Source: Candidatus Obscuribacterales bacterium
GTDB lineage: Bacteria; Cyanobacteriota; Vampirovibrionia; Obscuribacterales; Obscuribacteraceae
Direction of reading: 5' to 3'
Assembly (NCBI GenBank): GCA_020050835.1
Contig: JAGVKB010000114.1
Span: 1 to 40,524 of the forward strand
Length of the DNA: 40,524 nucleotides
The notes under the pieces were generated by a model. That model worked only from the letters and a program-made list of their open reading frames with translations, was not told where the DNA came from and made no database searches. Below, one piece after another: positions 16,344 to 26,537 of this stretch. The position numbers and the translations under genes were made by a program. The first letter of the stretch is position 1, and each line of letters begins with the position of its first letter.

Positions 16344-17513
16344 ATGAACGTAGTATTTTTATCACCGCACTTTCCGCCTAATCTCTGGCATTTCTGCGCC
16401 CGATTGCGCCAAGCAGGAGCGAACGTGCTCGGCTTGGCAGATGCTTATTACGACTCGCTCGCTCCGGAGCTGCGCTCTTGCTTGACTGAGTATTACCGCG
16501 TATCGGACATGCACAACTATGATGAGCTCTTGCGCGCACTCGGCTATTTCACACATCGCTACGGCAAACTGGATCGAATCGACTCACAGAACGAATATTG
16601 GCTGGAGACCGAGGCTAAGTTACGAACTGATTTCAATATTTTTGGAATAAGGCTCGACCAGATCGGCAAGATCAAGAGCAAGATGGCGATGAAACAGGTG
16701 TTTAGAGAAGCCGGTTTCAAACCGGCCCGCGGACGCGTATGCCGCACAGAGCGCGAGCTCAAAGACTTTATTGCCGAGGTCGGTTATCCGGTAGTCGCCA
16801 AACCTGACATCGGGGTAGGCGCAGCCAGAACCTTCAAGATCGGCACCGAAACCGAACTCAAGCAGTACCTGGCTGAGAAGCCGCCAGCTGACTACATCGT
16901 CGAAGAGTTCATCTCCGCTCAAATAGTCACCTTCGACGGATTGGCTGACGCCAACGGGGAAGTTGTCTTCTCATCATCGCTGAGGTACAGCCGAGGAGTA
17001 ATGGAGGTAGTCAACGAAGACTCGGATATTTATTACTACATTCCACGAGAGATAGAGCCGGTTGTGGTTCAAGCCGGCATCGCTACCTTGCGAGCCTTTA
17101 ACGTCAAGGAGCGCTTCTTCCACTTCGAGTACTTCCTCACTGATGCCGGCGACACAGTACCGCTCGAGGTCAACATGCGCCCGCCGGGCGGTTTGACACT
17201 GGACATGTTCAACTACGCATTCGATTTCGATTGCTATCGGGCCTGGGCTGAAATGCTTACCACCGGTTCGGCCCAGAAGCTCGGGGAAAGAAGCTATTCA
17301 GTAATTTATGTCGGACGAAAGGACCACATTGCGTACTTACTTTCTCACGAACAAGTGCTGCACGATTATGGAGCCCCGCTCGTTCAACATGAAAGAATCA
17401 GCGGAGTCTTTGCACCGGCGATCGGCAATTACGGCTATATCCTACGCAATCCGGACCTCAAACCGTTGCTTGAGGCTGCCCGCTCAATCCAGAGCAGGGC
17501 TAACAACAACTAA
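16344..17513 (+). CDS. ATP-grasp domain ligase-like protein
   Basis: 389 aa. The N-terminal 110 residues resemble a pre-ATP-grasp domain (MNVVFLSPHFP, then the YYDSLAPELRSCL stretch). The ATP-grasp fold follows: KSKMAMKQVFREAGFKPARG, the nucleotide-binding strand YPVVAKPDIGVGAARTFKI, YIVEEFI, and the metal-binding end FFHFEYFL ... PLEVNMRPPGG (Glu and Asn positions). Related proteins join a carboxylate and an amine using ATP, as in carbamoyl-phosphate synthase large chain or biotin-carboxylase-type enzymes. The substrate is not evident. It stands alone, divergent from the esterase gene and convergent with a TPR protein, so context does not narrow it. A ribosome site before the ATG is weak. 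Confidence 0.82.
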   Translation: MNVVFLSPHFPPNLWHFCARLRQAGANVLGLADAYYDSLAPELRSCLTEYYRVSDMHNYDELLRALGYFTHRYGKLDRIDSQNEYWLETEAKLRTDFNIFGIRLDQIGKIKSKMAMKQVFREAGFKPARGRVCRTERELKDFIAEVGYPVVAKPDIGVGAARTFKIGTETELKQYLAEKPPADYIVEEFISAQIVTFDGLADANGEVVFSSSLRYSRGVMEVVNEDSDIYYYIPREIEPVVVQAGIATLRAFNVKERFFHFEYFLTDAGDTVPLEVNMRPPGGLTLDMFNYAFDFDCYRAWAEMLTTGSAQKLGERSYSVIYVGRKDHIAYLLSHEQVLHDYGAPLVQHERISGVFAPAIGNYGYILRNPDLKPLLEAARSIQSRANNN

Positions 17514-17530
17514 CGACAACTGACTGGGCA

Positions 17531-18433
17531 TCAAGCGTGCTTCAAGCGCGACATCTGCTCGCGAGCGACATTTAGGACTTCCCGCTTTTCGTTGGAATCA
17601 GGGGCTTGATTGGCTGCATCGACCGCCCGCTTATAGTTTTCCTTAGCCTGGCGGTAGTTCATCATCCCAAAGTAAGCATTGGCGTTGTGCAGATAAACCA
17701 CTGCCATGTGCATGCGCATCGGTCCAACCCATTGACTGCTTTGAGTAGATGCCAGCTTGGCCATCATTCCCTTGGGATTAGCCACCTGCTCGAAAAGTGC
17801 CTTGAAGCCTTCAATTGAGCGCTCATTCCAGGACACCGATTCGCGGGCATTGCCGCGCATTTGATAGGCAAGACCGACCGTCGCGCAAAGAAGCGCGAGA
17901 TTTTGATCGGCCTTGGCTGACGAACCGAACCGCTGCCATTGCTCTTCGGCGACCTTAATCGCTTCATCATACTTTTCTTGCCCAAGCAGGTTTTGAGCGA
18001 GCGCTAGAGCAGCAGTCGAGGCAGCACCCGGTATCACGCGCCAGAGCCCGAGCGCCTGCCGACAAAGGCTTTCCTGGCTACGCCAGGCTTTCGCTTTTGA
18101 CGCGAACAAGATTGCACCGAAATAGCTCAACCAAACGAGGCTTCGAGCAACAAAGAACATGATTGCGATGGTAGTAACTGAAAATGCCACCGAGACCCAA
18201 TCTACCGGTGCATGCATGACTGCAGCATACAGGCGGCTACCAGTCCAGAAGAGCCCTCCGCCGAGCAGCGCAGCTGCCAATATCAACAGCCCGGCCAGGA
18301 GCGCTTTCGCCTGCAGATCGCCCTTTTCGTTGGTTTCGGTCGTATTGATAGCGATCTCAGGTTTTTGCCCTTTGGGACGCTTAACAATTGTTTGAGTCTT
18401 TACCTTGCTGCCTACATTTCCTGACCTGGCCAC
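17531..18433 (-). CDS. Membrane-anchored TPR protein
   Basis: 300 aa from the GTG at 18433, chosen because GGGAGA lies 9 bases upstream; the frame is open to a TTG at 18484. A basic N-terminus (KTQTIVKRPKGQK) precedes two hydrophobic spans at about 43-66 and 78-110. The C-terminal half contains TPR-like helix pairs: LALAQNLLGQEKYDEAIKVAEEQW, VGLAYQMRGNARESVSWNERSIEG and NANAYFGMMNYRQAKENYKRAVD. The TPRs should face the cytoplasm given the basic N-terminus and two spans. Function unknown; a scaffold role is inferred. Confidence 0.8.
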   Translation of the reverse strand: MARSGNVGSKVKTQTIVKRPKGQKPEIAINTTETNEKGDLQAKALLAGLLILAAALLGGGLFWTGSRLYAAVMHAPVDWVSVAFSVTTIAIMFFVARSLVWLSYFGAILFASKAKAWRSQESLCRQALGLWRVIPGAASTAALALAQNLLGQEKYDEAIKVAEEQWQRFGSSAKADQNLALLCATVGLAYQMRGNARESVSWNERSIEGFKALFEQVANPKGMMAKLASTQSSQWVGPMRMHMAVVYLHNANAYFGMMNYRQAKENYKRAVDAANQAPDSNEKREVLNVAREQMSRLKHA

Positions 18434-18631
18434 TGTTGTTAATCTCCCGTTCAGGTTGTTTCCAAATGTGCTCGCGGACGCCAAACTTAGCGCAGCTGTA
18501 TCGAGTCTATGACAATTTGACGGGCGTGCGCTCTTACTACGTACATGACACCCGATCCCACTTTACAGCCAAATACTGCTCCAGCGCCTGTTTCTTAGTC
18601 GATTATTTCTGCTTTTTAAATTAGCGTTTGG

Positions 18632-19177
18632 TTATCTGCTCTTATTGATCTGTTGAGGCTGCTTGCCAGGTCTGGTCCAGATATCCAATTCAATCGATCT
18701 GTCTCCCAGCTTCTCGAACATTGGATCGACAGAATCCAGGCTAACCTCCTCATAATATCTTCGCATCGGCGTGTACTTCAAGAACCAGTTTTGAACGTAG
18801 TCTTCCTGCCCGCGGCGATACCAATAAGAGATACCCTTAATTTCAGCGACTCGAATTCTGGGCAATGGGCTGCCGGTCGATACGAGTCGAACAACGAGAT
18901 TTTCTCCGTTGTCTATGCGGCTGGCCATTAGTCTTTCGCGACGCTCGCGAACCAGCTTCAACTTATCGACGTCCCGCAAGGGAACGAAAAATTTGGGTTG
19001 GGAGCGCCCTTTCTTCTTCTTCGAGCTGCGGTCTCTAGAGGCGTCTTCCTTACTTTCCGGCGAAACGACCGGACCTTTCGGCTTGAAGTGCCCGGCCTTG
19101 AACAATCGCTCCAAACGTTCCAGGTCCGCGAGAGTATAGCCGTTCTGCTGCTCTTCGTGCGCCGTGTCTGTTTCCAT
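18632..19177 (-). CDS. Soluble charged protein of unknown function
   Basis: 181 aa; AGGAG lies about 10 bases before the ATG at 19177. No signal peptide or membrane span. Residues about 50-60 hold a Lys/Ser patch (SSKKKKGRSQ) that could bind nucleic acid or be disordered. The second half looks folded: VRLVSTGSPLPRIRVAEIKGISYWYRRGQEDYV and a C-terminal WTRPGKQPQ end. No domain is recognised. It lies downstream of the shared intergenic region with 19527 and upstream of the membrane TPR gene on the same strand (199-bp gap). Confidence 0.6.
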   Translation of the reverse strand: METDTAHEEQQNGYTLADLERLERLFKAGHFKPKGPVVSPESKEDASRDRSSKKKKGRSQPKFFVPLRDVDKLKLVRERRERLMASRIDNGENLVVRLVSTGSPLPRIRVAEIKGISYWYRRGQEDYVQNWFLKYTPMRRYYEEVSLDSVDPMFEKLGDRSIELDIWTRPGKQPQQINKSR

Positions 19178-19526
19178 TGCGAACCAACTCCTCAGTCCCG
19201 GTGGACCTTAGAGCAAGTGAATCATTGAAAGGCTATTTCGGGACAAACCCGTTCGTCCCTTTACCCACCGTTGATTGTCACCTGCCCCCCCGGACATCTG
19301 CGAGATTATGACATCCCCTTCTGGAATTGTTAATGGGAGTATTACTAATGTTGCCGAGTGTGCTGATAATGCCAAAACATGCGGCTTCCTGCCAAAATTC
19401 CACAGTCTGTAACATCAAGTCAGGACTGACTTCATGGTCTGGTGAGAGAGTCAATTCCGTCAATTTCCAGTACACTACCGGGGGGACTAATTCACTAAAT
19501 CAACAAATATTAAAAGAGGTGCAGTC
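19178..19526. promoter_or_regulatory. Divergent intergenic region with a palindrome
   Basis: A 349-bp gap between divergent genes. An imperfect 20-bp palindrome at 19240-19259 (GGGACAAACC / CGTTCGTCCC) pairs at 8 of 10 positions and is a candidate operator. No clear sigma-70 pair was found and no ORF is supported. Confidence 0.35.
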
Positions 19527-20333
19527 ATGAGTACCAGCCAGAAAAGGGCAGCTGCGACCGGTACGCAGACCTGGAGCCGAAGCGGCGTACTGACACCACT
19601 TCTAATGGCGGCTGTACTGCTCCTACCTCTGGCTGCTCGCGCTGAAGATGCACCGGCAGCTACCAACTCCAAACCTCAATCCTCCACCGAAGCTGCAACA
19701 CCGACCAGCACTTCAGGCCCCACCAGTACCAGCGATTCACAGAGTCAAGCTAAACCACCGATGCAGGCCGGTGTAAAGAAAGTAGAGCTTTCACTGGAGA
19801 CTCTGCGCGATGTGGGTCTCGATTTGAAGCACGTAATGAAGGCTGTCGGCAGTTTGTATGATGAAGTCACCATTCAACCGGTTAGCCTGGTGACACAGCC
19901 TGAAATCGTAGGACCGGGGACGATTATCTACATTCCAATCAATACGATGCCGGCAGGGCCACCCCAACCTGCTCGCAAAGACAGAGTAGACCTGGCCATG
20001 AACAACATTCGCCCGATTGTCGGGCTTCTAAAGACGAATGTGGATGAATTCGAATCAGGCCGCCGTCAGCTGGACCTTCCAGCCGATGTGTTGTCGGAGC
20101 TGCATCCGCAAATTCAAAGGTGGGTAGGAGACGTCAACGATCTCGCCACGCAGCTGGACAAATTGAACCAACTTACTCAAGGGCCTCCCTATAGCAATGA
20201 TGAAATCGCTTCCATCACGAAAGGAATGCACCAGGACATTAAGGAGCTGGACGACACCCGCAGGAAAATTTACAAGGTGATTCGCAAAGAAGGCAAGAAA
20301 ATTGCCGCGGAGCGTCAAAACTCGTCCCAGTAA
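19527..20333 (+). CDS. Exported protein of unknown function with helical C-terminus
   Basis: 268 aa; AGAGGTG lies 5-6 bases before the ATG. Residues 1-38 form a signal peptide with an extended n-region (cleavage near AARA-ED). A Ser/Thr/Pro/Ala linker (about 40-80) follows, then a folded part. The second half is predicted helical with heptad-like spacing (ELHPQIQRWVGDVNDLATQLDKL, MHQDIKELDDTRRKIYKVI). No known domain. It is 153 bases upstream of the caspase-like gene on the same strand, so the two may be co-expressed. Confidence 0.7.
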   Translation: MSTSQKRAAATGTQTWSRSGVLTPLLMAAVLLLPLAARAEDAPAATNSKPQSSTEAATPTSTSGPTSTSDSQSQAKPPMQAGVKKVELSLETLRDVGLDLKHVMKAVGSLYDEVTIQPVSLVTQPEIVGPGTIIYIPINTMPAGPPQPARKDRVDLAMNNIRPIVGLLKTNVDEFESGRRQLDLPADVLSELHPQIQRWVGDVNDLATQLDKLNQLTQGPPYSNDEIASITKGMHQDIKELDDTRRKIYKVIRKEGKKIAAERQNSSQ

Positions 20334-20486
20334 GTAAAACCGGTAGTATCATCCTCGATACCAACTTCAGCCGGCGCAGACGGTCGAGGGAAGGCCAGCT
20401 ATCTGCTCTAAAATCAATCATGATACTGTTCACCAGCAATGCGTGGATAATAGATCAGGATCGGGTATGGAACTTTCTGGGTCAAA

Positions 20487-22115
20487 ATGAAGGATATTCG
20501 GGCGAAAGTTTCTAGAATTGCTATTGGTCTGCTGGTATGCGCCAGCCAGGCTGTGTTTTTCCGAAGCACGATACCGGCACATGCGGCCGACGTCAGCGGA
20601 GCTACTGCGAATCAAGACATATCCGGCTCGCCGGCCGGAGAACAAAAGCCCGCTGTCGAGAATCGACCGGTGAAAGACAAGTGGGCGCTGGTGGTCGGCA
20701 TCAGCAAATTCGCCAATCCCAAGCTCAATCTTCGTTGCGCCGCAAAGGACGCCGAGGATTTCTACAAGTACCTGACGACAGAAGGCAATTTTGCGCCAGA
20801 CCATGTGAAGCTGCTCACAGATGAGAAAGCCACACAACGGGAGATACTCTCCGAATTAGGTAACCGCTGGTTGCCCCGGGTGGCCAATCCGGACGACCTG
20901 GTAGTTATTTATGTCTCCAGCCATGGCAGTGCCTCCGAGATGGACGTAGGCGGCGTTAACTATATAGTTGCTCACGACACGGACATCGACGACCTCTATA
21001 CCACCGGCATCGAGATGCAAGAGCTGGCCCGTACGATTAAGCGCAGAGTACATTCCGACCGGGTTGTCGTGATCCTGGACGCGTGCCACAGCGGCGCCGC
21101 CAATGCAGATGCGAAAGGATTGACCCGGATGGGCAACCTCAATGCAGACGATATCTCTCAAGGAAGCGGACAACTAGTAATCTCTTCGAGTCAACCCAGC
21201 CAAGTTTCATGGGAGCTCAAGGACCAGAGCAACAGCGCATTTACGACTTACTTGATCGCCGGACTCAAGAAGCAGGGCGATGGAACACGACTGGGGGACG
21301 CATTCGGCTTCATGAAAGATAAAGTGCAAGAGACTGTGCTTAGAGAGCGCGGCGTCTTACAAACTCCGGTCTTGAAGAGTCAATGGCAAGGCAACGAGCT
21401 AGTTCTGGCGGTTCGACCGAGTCAACCCCGCCCCGGACTAGTTGAGCCTCTACAGCCGCCGCCGGCAACAACCGCACCTTCCAAAAATCCATCCGCTCCA
21501 GCTGGCAGCTCTTCTGCAAGCGCCAAACCAGGCTCCGATGCACAGCCTGTAAATGCCTCCGTCACAATCAATAGTCTGCAACCGAAGGTAGCCGTATTAC
21601 CGTTTACCGGTCCGCTCAAAACTAACATAGGCAACTTTCAAGGCACGATGTTCTGGGGCAATGTAATGGGACCGGGAGACTTTGCAGGATTGCCGACATT
21701 GTTGAGCCAGAAGACACGCGACGAGCTCGCATCGAAGCTGAAGGACCGAGTAATCGATCCCCGCGGGTTGCTTGCCGAGAATCCCGGGCAAGTTCCAGAT
21801 CCAAATTGTCAAAGTGCAGAGGAATGGCAGAGGATTGGGCGACTGCTCGGGACAAAGTACATAGTGTGCGGAACGGTCGACGAAGTACGCTGGACTCCCG
21901 GCACAATGGCTAATAAGTATTCGATGATAGTTTCGGTACGGCTTGTTTCAGGACAAACCGGCCACCAAATCTGGCAATTGAACCAGTATCAAATAGTCAA
22001 GGCACCGTTTTTCGGCGATATGCGCGGCGGGCGCGTGTACTTCGAGGAAGTATTGGCACCAGCTGTCGCGGAGCATTTAACTCACCTCCTGACCAAAGCG
22101 ATACCGGCCAATTGA
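20487..22115 (+). CDS. Exported caspase-like (peptidase C14) protein with C-terminal lipoprotein-assembly-like domain
   Basis: 542 aa. Residues 1-33 are a signal peptide (cleavage near AHA-AD). Residues about 65-300 form a caspase/p20-type domain: WALVVGISKF strand, AAKDAEDFYKYL, then the His of VSSHGSA (His146) and the Cys of LDACHSGAA (Cys200), the catalytic dyad of clan CD proteases. A Pro/Ala/Ser linker (310-365) leads to a C-terminal domain: KVAVLPFTG, LLGTKYIVCGTVDEVRW and MIVSVRLVSGQTGHQIW, which resembles CsgG/FlgO-type periplasmic lipoprotein domains that assemble outer-membrane structures. No lipobox is seen. It is an orthocaspase-type exported protease; target unknown. The C-terminal assignment is inference. 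Confidence 0.85.
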   Translation: MKDIRAKVSRIAIGLLVCASQAVFFRSTIPAHAADVSGATANQDISGSPAGEQKPAVENRPVKDKWALVVGISKFANPKLNLRCAAKDAEDFYKYLTTEGNFAPDHVKLLTDEKATQREILSELGNRWLPRVANPDDLVVIYVSSHGSASEMDVGGVNYIVAHDTDIDDLYTTGIEMQELARTIKRRVHSDRVVVILDACHSGAANADAKGLTRMGNLNADDISQGSGQLVISSSQPSQVSWELKDQSNSAFTTYLIAGLKKQGDGTRLGDAFGFMKDKVQETVLRERGVLQTPVLKSQWQGNELVLAVRPSQPRPGLVEPLQPPPATTAPSKNPSAPAGSSSASAKPGSDAQPVNASVTINSLQPKVAVLPFTGPLKTNIGNFQGTMFWGNVMGPGDFAGLPTLLSQKTRDELASKLKDRVIDPRGLLAENPGQVPDPNCQSAEEWQRIGRLLGTKYIVCGTVDEVRWTPGTMANKYSMIVSVRLVSGQTGHQIWQLNQYQIVKAPFFGDMRGGRVYFEEVLAPAVAEHLTHLLTKAIPAN

Positions 22116-22187
22116 GACCGGCAGATTTGCATCTTGCAGGTTTGTGCAGCCAATCAAGCAGCGTCGTTGGACTTTCGACGCTCTGCG

Positions 22188-24686
22188 CTACCAGACCTCG
22201 ATGATTACATTGAGCGGCTCAGTTCGCCAAATGTTTTGGCAATACTCTCGTATCGATCGATCTGAAGAGAACTTGCCCATTCTGGCTACATTGAGAATGG
22301 ACATGCGGCTCCATTCATCCTGATCGAGATACGCTTTGCTCACCTGCTCCTGGCAATCCATGTAAGATGAGAAGTCAGCAAAAAGTAGATAGTCGTCGCG
22401 ACTGAGCAAGGAATCAAGCAGCGGAGCGAAAAGCGCACCGTTGCCGGCAGAGAAGTAACCGGAAGAAATCTGATCGATCACTTTCTTTAACTCAGGATTG
22501 CTGGAATAGATATCATACGGACGATATCCCTTCGCCTTGCTCGCTTCGACCTGCTGAGCCGACAGCCCGAACAAGAAAAAGTTCTCGGCTCCGACCTCCT
22601 CGCGAATCTCAATGTTTGCGCCATCGAGAGTTCCAATCGTCAAGGCGCCGTTCAGCGAGAACTTCATGTTGCCTGTGCCGGACGCCTCCTTACCAGCTGT
22701 CGAAATCTGCTCCGACAGGTCAGCCGCAGGATAGACACGCTGCCCGAGTGTGACGTTAAAATCAGGCAAGAACACGACCTTCAACCGTCCGGCTATATCC
22801 GGGTCGTTGTTGACCACTTCGGCTACGGAGTTAATCAGTTTGATAATCAGTTTCGCCTGGAAGTAGGCAGGCGCAGCCTTGCCACCGAAGATAAATGTTC
22901 GAGGTGCAAACTCTAACTTCGGGTTCTCCTTAATCCGGTTATACAAGGCAATGATATGCAAAACGCTGAGATGTTGCCGCTTGTACTCATGTATTCGCTT
23001 AACCTGGACATCAAACATCGAATTGGGATCAACGTCAATCTTCAATCTGGTGGCAATGTAATCAGCCAACCGGCGCTTTGCCGAAAGCTTCATCTCTCGC
23101 CATTGCTTGCGAAACTGCGCATCATCGGCCAAAGGCTCCAATTTACGCAACTCTTCCAAATCATGAAGCCAACCATCACCGATCTGATCGTTTATCATCT
23201 CGCCCAATCTTGGATTGCTAAGCAACATGAATCGACGAGGAGTTACACCGTTAGTTACGTTCAAGAACTTATCCGGCCACAACTCATAGAAATCTCTCAA
23301 CACATCAGATTTGAGGAGCTCGGAGTGCAGCGCCGCCACACCATTGATCGCATGACTCCCCACGCAAGCCAGATGTGCCATTCGCACGTACCGTTCTCCG
23401 CTTTCGTCAATCAGGGACATCCGGCTTAAACGATCGTCGTCACCCGGATACTTCTGCTTGACTAGATCAAGAAAGCGCCGATTTATCTCGTAGATAATCT
23501 CGAGATGCCTCGGTAGTAAGCTACCAAACAGCTCAACCGGCCAGCGCTCGAGCGCCTCAGGAAGCAACGTATGATTAGTGTATGAGAATGTGTTCTGAGT
23601 GATGGTCCATGCGCGCTCCCAATCAATTACATATTCGTCGACCAAGATACGCATCATTTCAGCGATTGAGACAGATGGATGAGTGTCATTCAATTGAATG
23701 GCTATCTTTTGATCCAAACTATCTACATTGTCCCCTTCTTTAAGATGCATTCGGATCATGTCTTGCAGCGAACACGAGGAGAAGAAGAATTGCTGCTCTA
23801 AGCGCAATTCCTTTCCTTGTTTCGGCTGGTCATTCGGATAAAGAACTTTGGAGATGTTTTCGGAAATCATTTTTTCGTAGACGGCTCCAGAATAGTCGCC
23901 CATATTGAAAGCCTGGAAATTGAATGATTGGTGCGCTTCCGCTTTCCACAAACGTAATGTATTGGCGTTGTTAGTTTTATATCCGAGGATCGGGGTGTCG
24001 TAGGCGACACCGTTAACAACCTTACCGGGAATCCACTCCACTCTAAAGTGACCGCGAGCATCGACATACGAACGCGTAAATCCACCCAACTTAACCGGCA
24101 TTGTTATCTCAGGTCTGCGAATCTCCCACGGATTGCCGAAGTGCAACCACTTATCGGTAATCTCGACTTGCCAGCCGTCTCTAATCTCCTGATCGAAGAT
24201 ACCGAACTCGTAGCGAATTCCATAACCAATCGCCGGTATACCAAGCGTCGCCAAAGAATCCATGTAACACGCTGCAAGCCGGCCCAAGCCGCCATTTCCG
24301 AGTCCAGGCTCCTCCTCTTGTTCGATCAATTGGTCTAAATCAAGATCGCCGCCCAGTTCACGGACCGCCTCCTTGATTGGCTCTTGAATATCAAGATTAA
24401 TGATGTTGTTGGCGAGATGCGGGCCGGTTAAGAACTCGGCAGAAAGATAACAGACCAGCTTTACGTCCTTCCTCATGCCGGTGTGTCGAGTCGTTATCCA
24501 GCGATGAACCAGGCGATCGCGAACCGTGTAGGCCAGCGCCATATACCAATCGCACTTGGTGGCAATCTGCGGAAACTTTCCCTGCATATAGAAAAGATTG
24601 TCAGTAATCGCTCTCTTCAATGTCTCGACAGAAAGACCGGTACGGTCGTCCTCAACCCTGACCTGCTCTGCAACGACTTTCTCCAC
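22188..24686 (-). CDS. glgP: Glycogen phosphorylase
   Basis: 832 aa from the GTG at 24686 with AAGGAG 8 bases upstream; the length matches the family (about 800-850). It removes glucose from alpha-1,4 chains with phosphate, giving glucose-1-phosphate, in the cytosol. Diagnostic stretches are GLGNGGLGRLAACYMDS and GYGIRYEFGIFDQ early, and the pyridoxal-phosphate site EASGTGNMKF with the Schiff-base Lys at about 675, followed by GTLDGANIEI. No truncation or missing motif is seen. The gene follows phosphoglucomutase by 47 bases on the same strand, and is divergent from glgX beyond that gene, so the three probably share one metabolic purpose. Its 3' end converges with the caspase-like gene (72-bp gap). 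Confidence 0.97.
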   Translation of the reverse strand: MEKVVAEQVRVEDDRTGLSVETLKRAITDNLFYMQGKFPQIATKCDWYMALAYTVRDRLVHRWITTRHTGMRKDVKLVCYLSAEFLTGPHLANNIINLDIQEPIKEAVRELGGDLDLDQLIEQEEEPGLGNGGLGRLAACYMDSLATLGIPAIGYGIRYEFGIFDQEIRDGWQVEITDKWLHFGNPWEIRRPEITMPVKLGGFTRSYVDARGHFRVEWIPGKVVNGVAYDTPILGYKTNNANTLRLWKAEAHQSFNFQAFNMGDYSGAVYEKMISENISKVLYPNDQPKQGKELRLEQQFFFSSCSLQDMIRMHLKEGDNVDSLDQKIAIQLNDTHPSVSIAEMMRILVDEYVIDWERAWTITQNTFSYTNHTLLPEALERWPVELFGSLLPRHLEIIYEINRRFLDLVKQKYPGDDDRLSRMSLIDESGERYVRMAHLACVGSHAINGVAALHSELLKSDVLRDFYELWPDKFLNVTNGVTPRRFMLLSNPRLGEMINDQIGDGWLHDLEELRKLEPLADDAQFRKQWREMKLSAKRRLADYIATRLKIDVDPNSMFDVQVKRIHEYKRQHLSVLHIIALYNRIKENPKLEFAPRTFIFGGKAAPAYFQAKLIIKLINSVAEVVNNDPDIAGRLKVVFLPDFNVTLGQRVYPAADLSEQISTAGKEASGTGNMKFSLNGALTIGTLDGANIEIREEVGAENFFLFGLSAQQVEASKAKGYRPYDIYSSNPELKKVIDQISSGYFSAGNGALFAPLLDSLLSRDDYLLFADFSSYMDCQEQVSKAYLDQDEWSRMSILNVARMGKFSSDRSIREYCQNIWRTEPLNVIIEVW

Positions 24687-24733
24687 GGCATGTTCTCCTT
24701 GATGAAGGTGAGTAGATTCAGACGCCGAATCGA

Positions 24734-26537
<1,804 letters not shown>

